In this document: piece by piece, positions 25,813-33,268 of the stretch | Numbering within the stretch: position 1 is the stretch's first letter | Layout: the number at the start of each line of letters is the position of its first letter | Origin: Deltaproteobacteria bacterium | Lineage (GTDB): Bacteria > Desulfobacterota_D > UBA1144 > Nemesobacterales > JAJCZQ01 | Direction: 5' to 3' | Assembly: GCA_029262335.1 (NCBI GenBank) | Contig: JAJCZQ010000009.1 | Coordinates: 58,539 to 122,538, forward strand | DNA length: 64,000 nucleotides | Translations under genes and position numbers: made by a program | Notes under the pieces: generated by a model | What the model saw: the letters and a program-made list of their open reading frames with translations, nothing else | Told to the model about the DNA's origin: nothing | The model's database searches: none

Positions 25813-28068
25813 ATGACACTTAAAGAGTTTCAGCATAATAACAGGATGAAATCGACTCTGAAGACTGTATTAGTCGGTGTCTTATGTGTATTGATTGGTG
25901 AATACTTTCACCTGGACGATCTCTTCTTCTCGGTACTTATTTCCTTTCTTCTGATGACTGCTTTTAAGGGGCAGGTATTTAAAGCTTCTTTAAAAGTACT
26001 TTTAGCTACTATTATCTTCGGCTTTGTTTCCGTTGTGATTGGGCTTGTGTTCTTTGACAGCAGTATTTTATACCTACTGCTTTCTTGCCTGTGGATTTTT
26101 ATAGCAGTCCTTCTTGTACCCCTTATTAATATTGGGGCAATAATCGGCGGCATAGTAGCAAGTATTATTCTGTTTTTCACTGTATTTAACGGCATTGAAG
26201 CTTCGACGGAAACATACTATATGCTATGCTTACAGTTTTTTATTGCTTTTGTTGTTGCTTCTTTTGTGGACAGTTTTGTTTATCCTTTCAAGTCCTACGA
26301 AGCATTCAGGCTTACTATTGATTCAACATTTGTATCATTAGGGTCACATTTCAAAAATCTCAACGCTATTCTTTCTAACAGTCCTGAAAGTGAAAAGGAG
26401 ATTACTCTCGATAATTTTAAACAAATGAGAGAGCTCATAAGAATCACGGATAAAAAAGATGTTGAAACCAATATTTATAACTACCAGGTAAAAGTAGCAA
26501 TCTTTACAAAGGAAATTTATGTAAAAAATGAAATTATCAGGAATATACTTCTCGGGGACAACTCGGAGTGGATGGCCCCCGAAATTGCTGAAATTGTTAA
26601 ACTGCTGAATATAAATATTTCAGAAGCATTAAAAATTATTCACGAATGCTGGATTTCCGGTAGTAATAATGATTCCTTTATATCCCGGGAACTAACAAAT
26701 GCACTCAATTCAGAAATTAAAAATCTTGAAGATATTTACAGGGAGGTCCATTCAGCCCCAGGTAGGGATGCGGAATTTTATGAAAAACTGCTTTCATTTG
26801 GTTCCCTGATTGAGCTTTATAAAATCATAGTCCTAAAATTGCAAAAGATAGATGATCTGGTCCTAAAATCAAAAGAACCACATTTTAAACAAGATGAACC
26901 ATCTGATATAAAGGAAATCAGAAACACTGAATTTATACCTGACTATAGGCATTTACTCTTAAATAAGGGAAATGTAAGGCAGTCAGTAAAAATTATAATT
27001 ATTACACTGATTGTGTTATACGGTGAGCTTTATATGAGTTGGCCGGGAGGATTCCAGGTAACTTTTTTCTCAGTTCTATTCGGCCTTCTTCCAAATATTG
27101 GCCAGATACACCAGAAGGCAAAGATATCCATACAGGCTGTCTTTGTAAGTATTCTTTACGGAATTGTTTGTCTTGCTGTTTTATCTCAAATTCAGAGCTT
27201 TGCTCTTCTTATTTTGTTTTTTATACTTGGAGGATTTATTTTTTCATATCTAGCAAACAGTACAGGCAGTGCAGCTTATGGCTGGCTGCATGCACTTTTG
27301 GTTGTTCCGTTTTCTCTTCTTGTTACAAATGTGGGAGTAGTAGATGACCTGGCCTCTGCTCTACAAAGAGGGCTTGCGCTGATTGTAGTGGCATGTGTAG
27401 GGATAGCAGTACAGCATTTGATATGGCCTGTAATTCCCGAGAAACAACTAAGAAGCAGTATCAGGAAATCTCTTATCTCCACATCAATTATCCTTGCAGA
27501 ACTTCTAAAAATGGATGTAACCAAAAGTGTAGAAATAAAAAAACTAGTCAGGAAACAGTCAGAGTCCCTTCCTACAATAAATACACTTTTTAACGATGCA
27601 AAATACCTTTTGAGTTCTGAAGATGAAAATACACATGAGTATTTTATGGCAATAGAGCGGATTGAGTTTTTGTATATTCAGGTTGAAAGTCTTTTCAGGG
27701 GGATTTACAGGCATCTTGATAACAGGCTGCTTCCCCTGCATTTAGCACATATGAAAAAGAACTATGACCAGTTGTTTGACTGTATGGAAAAAGTTGCCGG
27801 ACAGTTTGAAAATGGGACTGTATTTGAATACGATTTTGATAAATTTACCGGGGACTTAGTCGAAAACAGGCAAAGATTCAGGGATTCGGATGTATGGAGA
27901 AAATTTTCAGATAATGAAATAGAACACAGTGTGTTTATAGCTAAATCTATTGATGATATTATCGATTCTACAGAAGAAATTAACAGGGCAATAAATTTTA
28001 TCAATTTGAATGGTGATGAAAAAACAGTGTTTACCCTTGAAGAAAGTAGTGTAGTTCCGGTTAAATAA
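25813..28068 (+). CDS. FUSC-family inner-membrane efflux protein (AaeB/YccS-like)
   Basis: 751-residue protein with the FUSC two-block layout. An N-terminal membrane block (about residues 15-155) is followed by a cytosolic helical region, a second membrane block (about 390-545; MSWPGGFQVTFFSVLFGLLP, YGWLHALLVVPF) and a C-terminal helical domain. Members such as AaeB export p-hydroxybenzoate-type aromatic acids, working with an HlyD adaptor, and that adaptor is encoded divergently here. The substrate cannot be read from the sequence. No LysR-type regulator is adjacent. Confidence 0.88.
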   Translation: MTLKEFQHNNRMKSTLKTVLVGVLCVLIGEYFHLDDLFFSVLISFLLMTAFKGQVFKASLKVLLATIIFGFVSVVIGLVFFDSSILYLLLSCLWIFIAVLLVPLINIGAIIGGIVASIILFFTVFNGIEASTETYYMLCLQFFIAFVVASFVDSFVYPFKSYEAFRLTIDSTFVSLGSHFKNLNAILSNSPESEKEITLDNFKQMRELIRITDKKDVETNIYNYQVKVAIFTKEIYVKNEIIRNILLGDNSEWMAPEIAEIVKLLNINISEALKIIHECWISGSNNDSFISRELTNALNSEIKNLEDIYREVHSAPGRDAEFYEKLLSFGSLIELYKIIVLKLQKIDDLVLKSKEPHFKQDEPSDIKEIRNTEFIPDYRHLLLNKGNVRQSVKIIIITLIVLYGELYMSWPGGFQVTFFSVLFGLLPNIGQIHQKAKISIQAVFVSILYGIVCLAVLSQIQSFALLILFFILGGFIFSYLANSTGSAAYGWLHALLVVPFSLLVTNVGVVDDLASALQRGLALIVVACVGIAVQHLIWPVIPEKQLRSSIRKSLISTSIILAELLKMDVTKSVEIKKLVRKQSESLPTINTLFNDAKYLLSSEDENTHEYFMAIERIEFLYIQVESLFRGIYRHLDNRLLPLHLAHMKKNYDQLFDCMEKVAGQFENGTVFEYDFDKFTGDLVENRQRFRDSDVWRKFSDNEIEHSVFIAKSIDDIIDSTEEINRAINFINLNGDEKTVFTLEESSVVPVK

Positions 28069-28118
28069 ATGAAAATACTAAAATTGTTAATTTTCAATAA
28101 GGAGTTAGGTTTATCAAG

Positions 28119-28871
28119 ATGAGTACAAACGGACATAAATGGAACCCAAAAGGTTATGAAGAACACGCACACTATGTTTATAAACTTGGGGAACCCCTTA
28201 TTGCACTTCTTTCACCTACAGAGTCTGAAAAGATAATGGACCTCGGGTGCGGGCACGGTGAGCTTACACTCAGGCTTATGGAATTTGAATGCAGTGTTAC
28301 GGGGATTGATTCAAGCCCTGAAATGGTCAGTGCTGCTAATGAGAACGGCGTAAATGCTGTTGTTATGAAGGCACAGGAACTTGCTTTTAACAATGAATTT
28401 GACGGGATAATTTCAAACGCAGCAATTCACTGGATGACTGATATTGATAAAGTACTTGAAGGATGCTTCAGGTCATTGAAACCAGGAGGCCGTTTTGTAG
28501 GAGAGTTTGGAGGTGAGGGTAATGTGGGAAGGATAGTAAATGCTACTGCCAGGTATTTTGAAAACCACCCTGAGCTGGGAGAATTTAGTGTTCCCTGGTA
28601 TTTCCCTTCTGTTGAGGATTTTGCAGAAGATCTCGAACACGCTGGTTTTTATATTGAATATATGGAACTAATTGACAGGCCTACTCCTTTACCGACAGGG
28701 ATTAAGGGATGGCTTCTAACCTTTTTTCACGGTCTTATGTCGGGATTTACGGAAGAACAAAAAGATAGTTTTATTAATGAGATTTCCGAAATACTAAAGC
28801 CCGAACTTTATAATAAAGATAACGGCTGGTATGCAGATTATGTAAGGCTCAGATTTAAAGCTTTAAAATAA
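28119..28871 (+). CDS. Class I SAM-dependent methyltransferase
   Basis: 250 aa. SAM-binding motif I is IMDLGCGHGELTLRLME near residue 40, motif II is VTGIDSSPEMVSAA, and motif IV is FDGIISNAAIHWM. It resembles trans-aconitate methyltransferase-like and ubiquinone-type small-molecule methyltransferases. The C-terminal half (about 150-250) is helical and probably binds the acceptor. AAGGAG precedes the ATG. It lies 50 bp after the FUSC gene and is followed by a good terminator. The methyl acceptor is unknown. Confidence 0.87.
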   Translation: MSTNGHKWNPKGYEEHAHYVYKLGEPLIALLSPTESEKIMDLGCGHGELTLRLMEFECSVTGIDSSPEMVSAANENGVNAVVMKAQELAFNNEFDGIISNAAIHWMTDIDKVLEGCFRSLKPGGRFVGEFGGEGNVGRIVNATARYFENHPELGEFSVPWYFPSVEDFAEDLEHAGFYIEYMELIDRPTPLPTGIKGWLLTFFHGLMSGFTEEQKDSFINEISEILKPELYNKDNGWYADYVRLRFKALK

Positions 28872-28872
28872 T

Positions 28873-28904
28873 GGCCCGGCCGAAACCAGGCCGTTTATTT
28901 TATT
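28873..28904. terminator. Bidirectional intrinsic terminator
   Basis: Stem CGGCC (28877-28881), 7-nt loop, GGCCG (28889-28893), followed by TTTATTTTATT on the plus strand. It lies between the convergent methyltransferase and AhpD-like genes and can serve the plus strand well. The minus-strand tail (TTATTTTAAAG) is weaker. Confidence 0.65.
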
Positions 28905-29199
28905 CACCATCAAGCAGATACTTATCGTAAACTTCCTTGGCCCAGAACAGTTCTGTTCCCGAAGCTACAAGAGCTACTTCCATTATTGCTTCGGCAATTT
29001 CTTCTTTGCTAAATCCTGCTGCCATAGCTTTTTTGATTCTTGATCCTGTGCAGTGAGGACACCTGCCGTGTATTGCAACAGCCAGTGCTATCATTGCTTT
29101 TGATTTAGAGTCTAATTTACTATCGCCTTCACAGGCATTATAAAATTCCCACCAGCCTTTTGCCATTTCAGGTGCTTTTTCTTCAAACCATAATCCCAT
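28900..29199 (-). CDS. AhpD/carboxymuconolactone decarboxylase-like protein
   Basis: 99-aa single CMD domain with the redox motif CPHC in RCPHCTGSRIKKAMAAG and the following histidine-less helix FSKEEIAEAIMEVALVASG. Such proteins act as alkylhydroperoxidase-type or disulfide-exchange enzymes. AGGAGG ribosome binding site. Monocistronic, with the terminator at its 3' end. The substrate is unknown. Confidence 0.88.
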   Translation of the reverse strand: MGLWFEEKAPEMAKGWWEFYNACEGDSKLDSKSKAMIALAVAIHGRCPHCTGSRIKKAMAAGFSKEEIAEAIMEVALVASGTELFWAKEVYDKYLLDGE

Positions 29200-29274
29200 T
29201 TTACTGCCTCCTAAGTTAGAATGTTTTATCTTGTTTGATGTACATTATATCATTTAGGTTCGGAGAATATAGTA

Positions 29275-30471
29275 ATGATTTACGGCGACCACGACGAGAA
29301 AACCATAAAACAGTTTAAAGGTGTTATGAAAAATGCCGAAAAAGGCGCACTTATGGCTGATGGGCACATTGGATATGTGATGCCCATAGGAGGTGTTGCG
29401 GCATACAGCGGAGTTATAGCTCCGGCAGGAGTAGGATATGACATAGCCTGCGGTAATATGGCAGTAAAGCTTGATATAAAAACAAACCAGATCTTTGATA
29501 CTCTTCCTGATACGCTCGACTGGATACAGGACAATATATCTTTTGGAATTGGCAGGACTAATAAAGAACTTGTTGAACACGAAATATTTGATGACCGATA
29601 TGCATGGCTTACATATGATAAAAAACACCGGGACGAACTGCATAAACTTGCAAGGAACCAGCTTGGTACTGTTGGTAGCGGGAACCACTACGTGGATATA
29701 TTTGAAGATGAAGAAGAAAATGTCTGGATCGGTGTCCATTTTGGGAGCAGGGGGCTTGGCCACAGGACTGCAACCGGATTTATGAACCTTGCAGTGTCGG
29801 GAAAATGGGAAAGAAAAACAGGTGAGAGGGAAGTCCTTCTTGATCTTAAATCTGACCTTGGTGAAAGGTATTACATTGCTATGAAGCTTGCCGGTAGATA
29901 TGCGTATGCCGGAAGGGAATGGGTAATTAATAAGATCGTAAAGTATCTTGAAGCCGGCGTCCTTGATACTGTCCATAATCACCACAACTACGCATGGGAA
30001 GAAAAACACGGGAAGGAAAAATACATTGTTGTCAGGAAAGGTGCAACGCCTGCTTTCCCGGGCCAGAGGGGTTTTGTAGGCGGCAGTATGGGTGATAATG
30101 CAGTAATTATTGAGGGGATAGAATCTGCTGAGAGTAAGGAAGCTCTTTACTCAACAGTACACGGTGCAGGAAGAGTTATGAGCCGGACAGAAGCCAGGGG
30201 TAAATCCAAAAGAAAGAAAAATAAAAATACCGAACTGTGGAATGAAGAAGTTATAAAAGAAGGAAAGGTTACATGGGAGATGATGGAAGAGTGGCTTCAG
30301 AAAAAGAAAGTAATGCTTAGGGGAGGGGGAAGGGATGAAGCGCCGCATGTCTACCGGAGATTAAATGAAGTACTAAACTCTCACCAGAACACAATAAACA
30401 TTCTTCATACTCTTAAACCGCTTGGTGTTGTTATGGCAGGTGAAAACGAGTTTGATCCCTACAGGGACTAG
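29275..30471 (+). CDS. rtcB: RtcB-family RNA ligase
   Basis: Mn- and GTP-dependent ligase joining 2',3'-cyclic-phosphate or 3'-phosphate to 5'-OH RNA ends. Metal-site Cys in GVGYDIACGNMAVKLDI near residue 59, GTVGSGNHYVDI, VHFGSRGLGH, the guanylylation histidine region TVHGAGRVMSRTEARG, and the C-terminal EAPHVYRRL. 398 aa. It belongs to a shorter RtcB group that starts close to MADGHIGY. An in-frame stop shortly upstream limits any longer start; GGAG precedes the ATG. No rtcA, archease or RtcR is visible nearby. Confidence 0.93.
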   Translation: MIYGDHDEKTIKQFKGVMKNAEKGALMADGHIGYVMPIGGVAAYSGVIAPAGVGYDIACGNMAVKLDIKTNQIFDTLPDTLDWIQDNISFGIGRTNKELVEHEIFDDRYAWLTYDKKHRDELHKLARNQLGTVGSGNHYVDIFEDEEENVWIGVHFGSRGLGHRTATGFMNLAVSGKWERKTGEREVLLDLKSDLGERYYIAMKLAGRYAYAGREWVINKIVKYLEAGVLDTVHNHHNYAWEEKHGKEKYIVVRKGATPAFPGQRGFVGGSMGDNAVIIEGIESAESKEALYSTVHGAGRVMSRTEARGKSKRKKNKNTELWNEEVIKEGKVTWEMMEEWLQKKKVMLRGGGRDEAPHVYRRLNEVLNSHQNTINILHTLKPLGVVMAGENEFDPYRD

Positions 30472-30473
30472 TC

Positions 30474-30959
30474 TTACTTAGTATTCTTTGGTATTGTGCG
30501 GAACCTTGCATAAAACTTAATCAGCCAGATGGCTATAAATGCAAAATACAGAACCAGTGCCCAGAATATACTCCCGGACAGGATCGGGACTTTATATATG
30601 TTTGCCTCAAATACCAACTGCATTACATAAACAAGCAGCACTATTGTAGCAATACCAATTCTTAGCGTAGATGAATTAATATATTCGTTCGTTTCGGCTT
30701 CCCTGTCACCCGAGAGCCAGTAGTCCCTGTTTGGAATGTTTTTCATCCTGTTTGGAAATCTGGGAATAAATAAAAAAATAGCAAGGAGAATTGCAACCAT
30801 CCCGAGATAAAATAAGACCAGGAAATGTTTGCTCATCCAGCCATCGGGATTGCCTGCACTGTCAAAATGAGATGCGGTTATTTCAGGGAGCTGAGGATAA
30901 AAGTATATGGACTGCGCGACAGCTATTAAAGCAAAAAAGAGTAATATAGATTTGGCCAT
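30474..30959 (-). CDS. DUF1648-domain membrane protein
   Basis: 161 aa, four predicted membrane segments. The DUF1648 signature region is YFYPQLPEITASHFDSAGNPDGWMSK between the first two helices. Such proteins are of unknown function; some relatives belong to the SdpI immunity group. The 3' end converges on rtcB (2 bp apart). It follows the methyltransferase by 12 bp and is probably co-transcribed with it. Confidence 0.8.
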   Translation of the reverse strand: MAKSILLFFALIAVAQSIYFYPQLPEITASHFDSAGNPDGWMSKHFLVLFYLGMVAILLAIFLFIPRFPNRMKNIPNRDYWLSGDREAETNEYINSSTLRIGIATIVLLVYVMQLVFEANIYKVPILSGSIFWALVLYFAFIAIWLIKFYARFRTIPKNTK

Positions 30960-30971
30960 AGGATAATATTA

Positions 30972-31685
30972 CTACTTTTTAACGGCAACAAAGTAAAGTC
31001 TTTCGGAATTTTTTGTTACTTTGTACTGTTCAAGATCAAATACTTTTATCTTGTGAAACTGTTTTGATAGTGCCTCTTTTATCTTTTTAACAGAGAATGA
31101 TTTTTCAAATAAAGTCTCTTCGTACATTGAGTATTTATTGTCGGCCTCATGGTCAAAAATTCTAAGGTTCCACTCATAACGCCCACGGTGTTTCTGTACA
31201 TCAATTATAAGAATATTTTCATCAAATTCATGTACCATAGGCGGGACCAATGATATCTCTTCGAGTTTAAACTCAGTATTTATATCGAATATAAAAATGC
31301 CGCCTTTGTTCAGATGCCTTGCAGCATTAGTAAAGAGTTTTTTCCAGTCTGAAAAATTTAACAGGTGGTTAATAGAGTCGTTCATACATATTATTACATC
31401 AAATTTGTCTTTTAGCCTGAAGTCCAGCATATCAAGCTGATATAGTGTTGTATGCCTGAACTTATGGTGGGCCATCGCTACCATGACAGATGATTTATCG
31501 AGACCGGAAACTTCGTAGTACTTTGAGAGTTGTTTCATAAGCGCCCCGGTACCGCAGGCTAATTCCAGTACGGAGTGGGCATTGGGGTTACGCTGCCTGA
31601 TGAATTCTCTTATATAAGAAGCGACTTCTTCCTGGTCGCCCATTATCTCGTCGTAAAACTGCGCTATTATGTCGTATTGTTCCAT
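30972..31685 (-). CDS. Class I SAM-dependent methyltransferase
   Basis: 237 aa. Motif I VLELACGTGALMKQLSKYY near residue 40, acidic residue of motif II in VSGLDKSSVM, and motif IV FDVIICMNDSINHLL. The core is like small-molecule methyltransferases of the COG2226/Methyltransf_25 type. No clear Shine-Dalgarno precedes the ATG. Upstream is the repeat-bounded GIY-YIG unit, so its promoter must lie in the short stretch 31686-31766 or within the repeats. Confidence 0.85.
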   Translation of the reverse strand: MEQYDIIAQFYDEIMGDQEEVASYIREFIRQRNPNAHSVLELACGTGALMKQLSKYYEVSGLDKSSVMVAMAHHKFRHTTLYQLDMLDFRLKDKFDVIICMNDSINHLLNFSDWKKLFTNAARHLNKGGIFIFDINTEFKLEEISLVPPMVHEFDENILIIDVQKHRGRYEWNLRIFDHEADNKYSMYEETLFEKSFSVKKIKEALSKQFHKIKVFDLEQYKVTKNSERLYFVAVKK

Positions 31686-31766
31686 GGTTGGGGAAAGAAA
31701 ATAACCTTTAATAAGGGTTTGGACAAATTATTGTTATTCCCATACTCATTGGAAACCTTATAACTT

Positions 31767-31795
31767 TGTCATTCCCAACTTGATTGGGAATCCAG
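31767..31795 (+). repeat. 29-bp palindromic repeat, left end of GIY-YIG unit
   Basis: TGTCATTCCC, then a loop region, then GGGAATCCAG. Arms TTCCCAA/TTGGGAA form a 7-bp stem with loop CTTGA. It is identical over all 29 bases to the reverse complement of 32151-32179, so the two form perfect inverted ends around the GIY-YIG gene. Confidence 0.9.
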
Positions 31796-31811
31796 TCTTT
31801 CAGAAATTATA

Positions 31812-31839
31812 TGTCATTCCCGTGAAAACGGGAATCCAG
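31812..31839 (+). repeat. 28-bp palindromic repeat next to GIY-YIG stop
   Basis: Same TGTCATTCCC...GGGAATCCAG frame as the 29-bp repeat but with a different centre: ATTCCCGT-GAAA-ACGGGAAT, an 8-bp stem capped by a GAAA tetraloop. It ends three bases before the GIY-YIG stop codon. Confidence 0.9.
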
Positions 31840-31842
31840 GAA

Positions 31843-32130
31843 TTATTTAAGTATTTCATCATAAAGATCATACCACTCTGGATTCTTATCCTCTATCAAT
31901 TCTAGTTTCCATTTCCTGTTCCATCTTTTTATTTGTTTTTCTCTTTTGATTGCACTTTGTATATCCTGTGTTTTATCGTAATAAACAAGATTATGTACTT
32001 GATATTTTTTGGTGAATCCTTCGGTTAAATCATTTTTATGTTCATATACTCTTTTAATTAGGTCTGATGTTACACCTATATAAATTTTTCCATTCCTTTT
32101 ACTAGCCATAATGTATATGTAGTAATCCAT
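31843..32130 (-). CDS. Small GIY-YIG endonuclease-domain protein (copy 1)
   Basis: Single-domain GIY-YIG protein of the UvrC/COG2827 type. The motif reads YYIYIMASKRNGKIYIGVT; the catalytic arginine lies in IKRVYEHKN and the metal-binding glutamate in AIKREKQIK. The track starts at a TTG inside the palindromic repeat (32166); I prefer ATG 32130, giving 95 aa that begin right at the domain. No clear ribosome binding site. The gene lies wholly inside a 413-bp unit with perfect 29-bp inverted ends, suggesting a mobile or repeat-associated nuclease. About half its residues match copy 2. Confidence 0.88.
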   Translation of the reverse strand: MDYYIYIMASKRNGKIYIGVTSDLIKRVYEHKNDLTEGFTKKYQVHNLVYYDKTQDIQSAIKREKQIKRWNRKWKLELIEDKNPEWYDLYDEILK

Positions 32131-32150
32131 ATAGAAGATATTAATTTTTT

Positions 32151-32179
32151 CTGGATTCCCAATCAAGTTGGGAATGACA
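32151..32179 (-). repeat. 29-bp palindromic repeat, right end of GIY-YIG unit
   Basis: CTGGATTCCC...GGGAATGACA, the exact reverse complement of 31767-31795. It lies 20 bp upstream of the chosen GIY-YIG start and may also carry or block promoter signals. Confidence 0.9.
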
Positions 32180-32281
32180 GAGGAGTGAGTTGGGAATATT
32201 TTGGAATCGAGTTGTTTGGGTTAGTGAATCTAAATATAAATTTGAAATACCAGCACTAGCATTATTTTTTGTGTGCCGGAG

Positions 32282-32704
32282 TTATGGCCGGTGTATCACA
32301 AAAGTAACAACGCCCATAATTCTGAAATCGGATAGGGGCCTTATCTCTATGGGGTCGTATTTTGGGTTATCAGGCATAAGAAGCACGCTTGTGCCTTTAA
32401 TACTCAGTCTTTTTACGGTGAGTTCTCCGTCGAGGTTTGCAACAACGACCTTGTTGTTGTCGGCTTCAATTGCACGGTCTACAACCAGAATGTCTCCGTC
32501 ATAAATTCCCGCGTTAATCATCGAATCGCCTTCTACTTTCACGAGGTAAGTATCCGAGGGGTGTTTTACAAGTTCGTTGAGATCAAGGGTCTGGTCTATA
32601 TAGTCATCACCCGGGCTTGGGAATCCTGCAGGAACTCTTGAAGAAAAGAGCGGAAGCTCAAGCTTTGTGGACTGATCGAGTGAATATATTTCCGTGACTC
32701 TCAT
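32282..32704 (-). CDS. umuD: UmuD-like S24 self-cleaving protein (complete active site)
   Basis: Cofactor of polymerase V, processed by RecA-stimulated autocleavage. The Ala-Gly cleavage site is in SSRVPAGFPSP near residue 26, the serine nucleophile in VKVEGDSMINAG near 61, and the lysine base in GELTVKRLSIK near 98. 140 aa matches UmuD and lacks the LexA HTH. The promoter region holds a perfect palindrome (32720-32733). umuC is 8.3 kb away. It is flanked by GIY-YIG genes on both sides. Confidence 0.93.
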   Translation of the reverse strand: MRVTEIYSLDQSTKLELPLFSSRVPAGFPSPGDDYIDQTLDLNELVKHPSDTYLVKVEGDSMINAGIYDGDILVVDRAIEADNNKVVVANLDGELTVKRLSIKGTSVLLMPDNPKYDPIEIRPLSDFRIMGVVTFVIHRP

Positions 32705-32719
32705 TATAGTAAAAGTATT

Positions 32720-32733
32720 ACTAAATATTTAGT
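32720..32733. promoter_or_regulatory. Palindromic operator candidate upstream of umuD
   Basis: ACTAAATATTTAGT is a perfect 14-bp palindrome 16 bp before the umuD ATG. On the minus strand it falls between TTGCAA and TAATAC, which resemble -35 and -10 boxes. Position fits a LexA operator, but the sequence is unlike operators I know from other phyla. Confidence 0.45.
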
Positions 32734-32772
32734 GATTGCAAGTGATTATGTGGAATATGTTAAGCTATTTCT

Positions 32773-33069
32773 ATGAAGGGCAAAAGCTATTATGTTTATA
32801 TTCTTACGAATAAAAACAATAATGTTTTATATACAGGTGTTACAAATGATTTACAGAGAAGGATCTACGAACATAAAAATAAAATAATTAGTGGATTTAC
32901 AGAAAAATATAATGTCAATAAATTGGTCTATTTTGAAGAAACTTCTGATATTGAGTCAGCTATCTTAAGGGAAAAGCAAATTAAGTCTGGTTCCAGGCAA
33001 AAGAAGGTTGATTTGATAAATAGTTGTAATGAGGAATGGGCTGATTTATCAAAAGACTGGTACGACTAG
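32773..33069 (+). CDS. Small GIY-YIG endonuclease-domain protein (copy 2)
   Basis: 98-aa single-domain GIY-YIG protein. Motif YYVYILTNKNNNVLYTGVT, catalytic Arg in LQRRIYEHKN, metal-binding Glu in AILREKQIK. It starts at ATG 32773, 68 bp from the divergent umuD start. Its stop codon lies two bases before a 75-bp TGTCAT...ATGACA repeat, and the last 12 coding bases including the stop are duplicated 116 bp downstream. Unlike copy 1 it has no palindromic repeat at its 5' side. Cellular role unknown. Confidence 0.87.
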   Translation: MKGKSYYVYILTNKNNNVLYTGVTNDLQRRIYEHKNKIISGFTEKYNVNKLVYFEETSDIESAILREKQIKSGSRQKKVDLINSCNEEWADLSKDWYD

Positions 33070-33071
33070 GC

Positions 33072-33146
33072 TGTCATTGCGAACGTATGTGAAGCAATCT
33101 CACGTATTATGGCAGGAGATCGCCGCGCCTTTGGCTCGCGATGACA
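33072..33146 (+). repeat. 75-bp TGTCATTGCG repeat, copy 1
   Basis: Begins TGTCATTGCGAACG and ends GGCTCGCGATGACA; the outer ends are inverted (TGTCAT/ATGACA) and the interior includes GTGAAGCAATC and GATCGCC. Follows GIY-YIG copy 2 directly. Confidence 0.9.
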
Positions 33147-33187
33147 TAGGGAAGGATATTGATATCGAATAATTGGTACGACTAGGC

Positions 33188-33262
33188 TGTCATTGCGAAC
33201 GTACGTGAAGCAATCTCATGTATTAAGGCAGGTGATCGCCGCGCCTTTGGCTCGCGATGACA
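33188..33262 (+). repeat. 75-bp TGTCATTGCG repeat, copy 2 (tandem)
   Basis: Same length as copy 1 with four mismatches. It lies 116 bp downstream in direct orientation. The similarity extends 14 bp to the left (TGGTACGACTAGGC), which is the end of the GIY-YIG gene, so this is a tandem duplication of gene tail plus repeat. Confidence 0.9.
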
Positions 33263-33268
33263 TTAAAG

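Larger units (their letters stand above)
31767..32179. mobile_element. Candidate GIY-YIG mobile unit bounded by 29-bp inverted repeats
   Basis: 413-bp segment: perfect 29-bp inverted repeats at 31767-31795 and 32151-32179, an internal related palindrome (31812-31839) and a single nuclease gene filling most of the interior. Both outer ends read TGTCATTCCC going inward. No obvious target-site duplication flanks it. The inverted-end architecture is seen directly; mobility is inference. Confidence 0.5.

Noticed and set aside
29254-30009. 251-aa ORF antisense to rtcB
   Set aside because: Translation is Phe/Ile/Cys-rich without a domain and opposes a clear gene.
28900-30471. Toxin-antitoxin or RNA-repair operon (rtcBA)
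   Set aside because: No rtcA, archease or sigma-54 regulator adjoins rtcB and the neighbours are unrelated.
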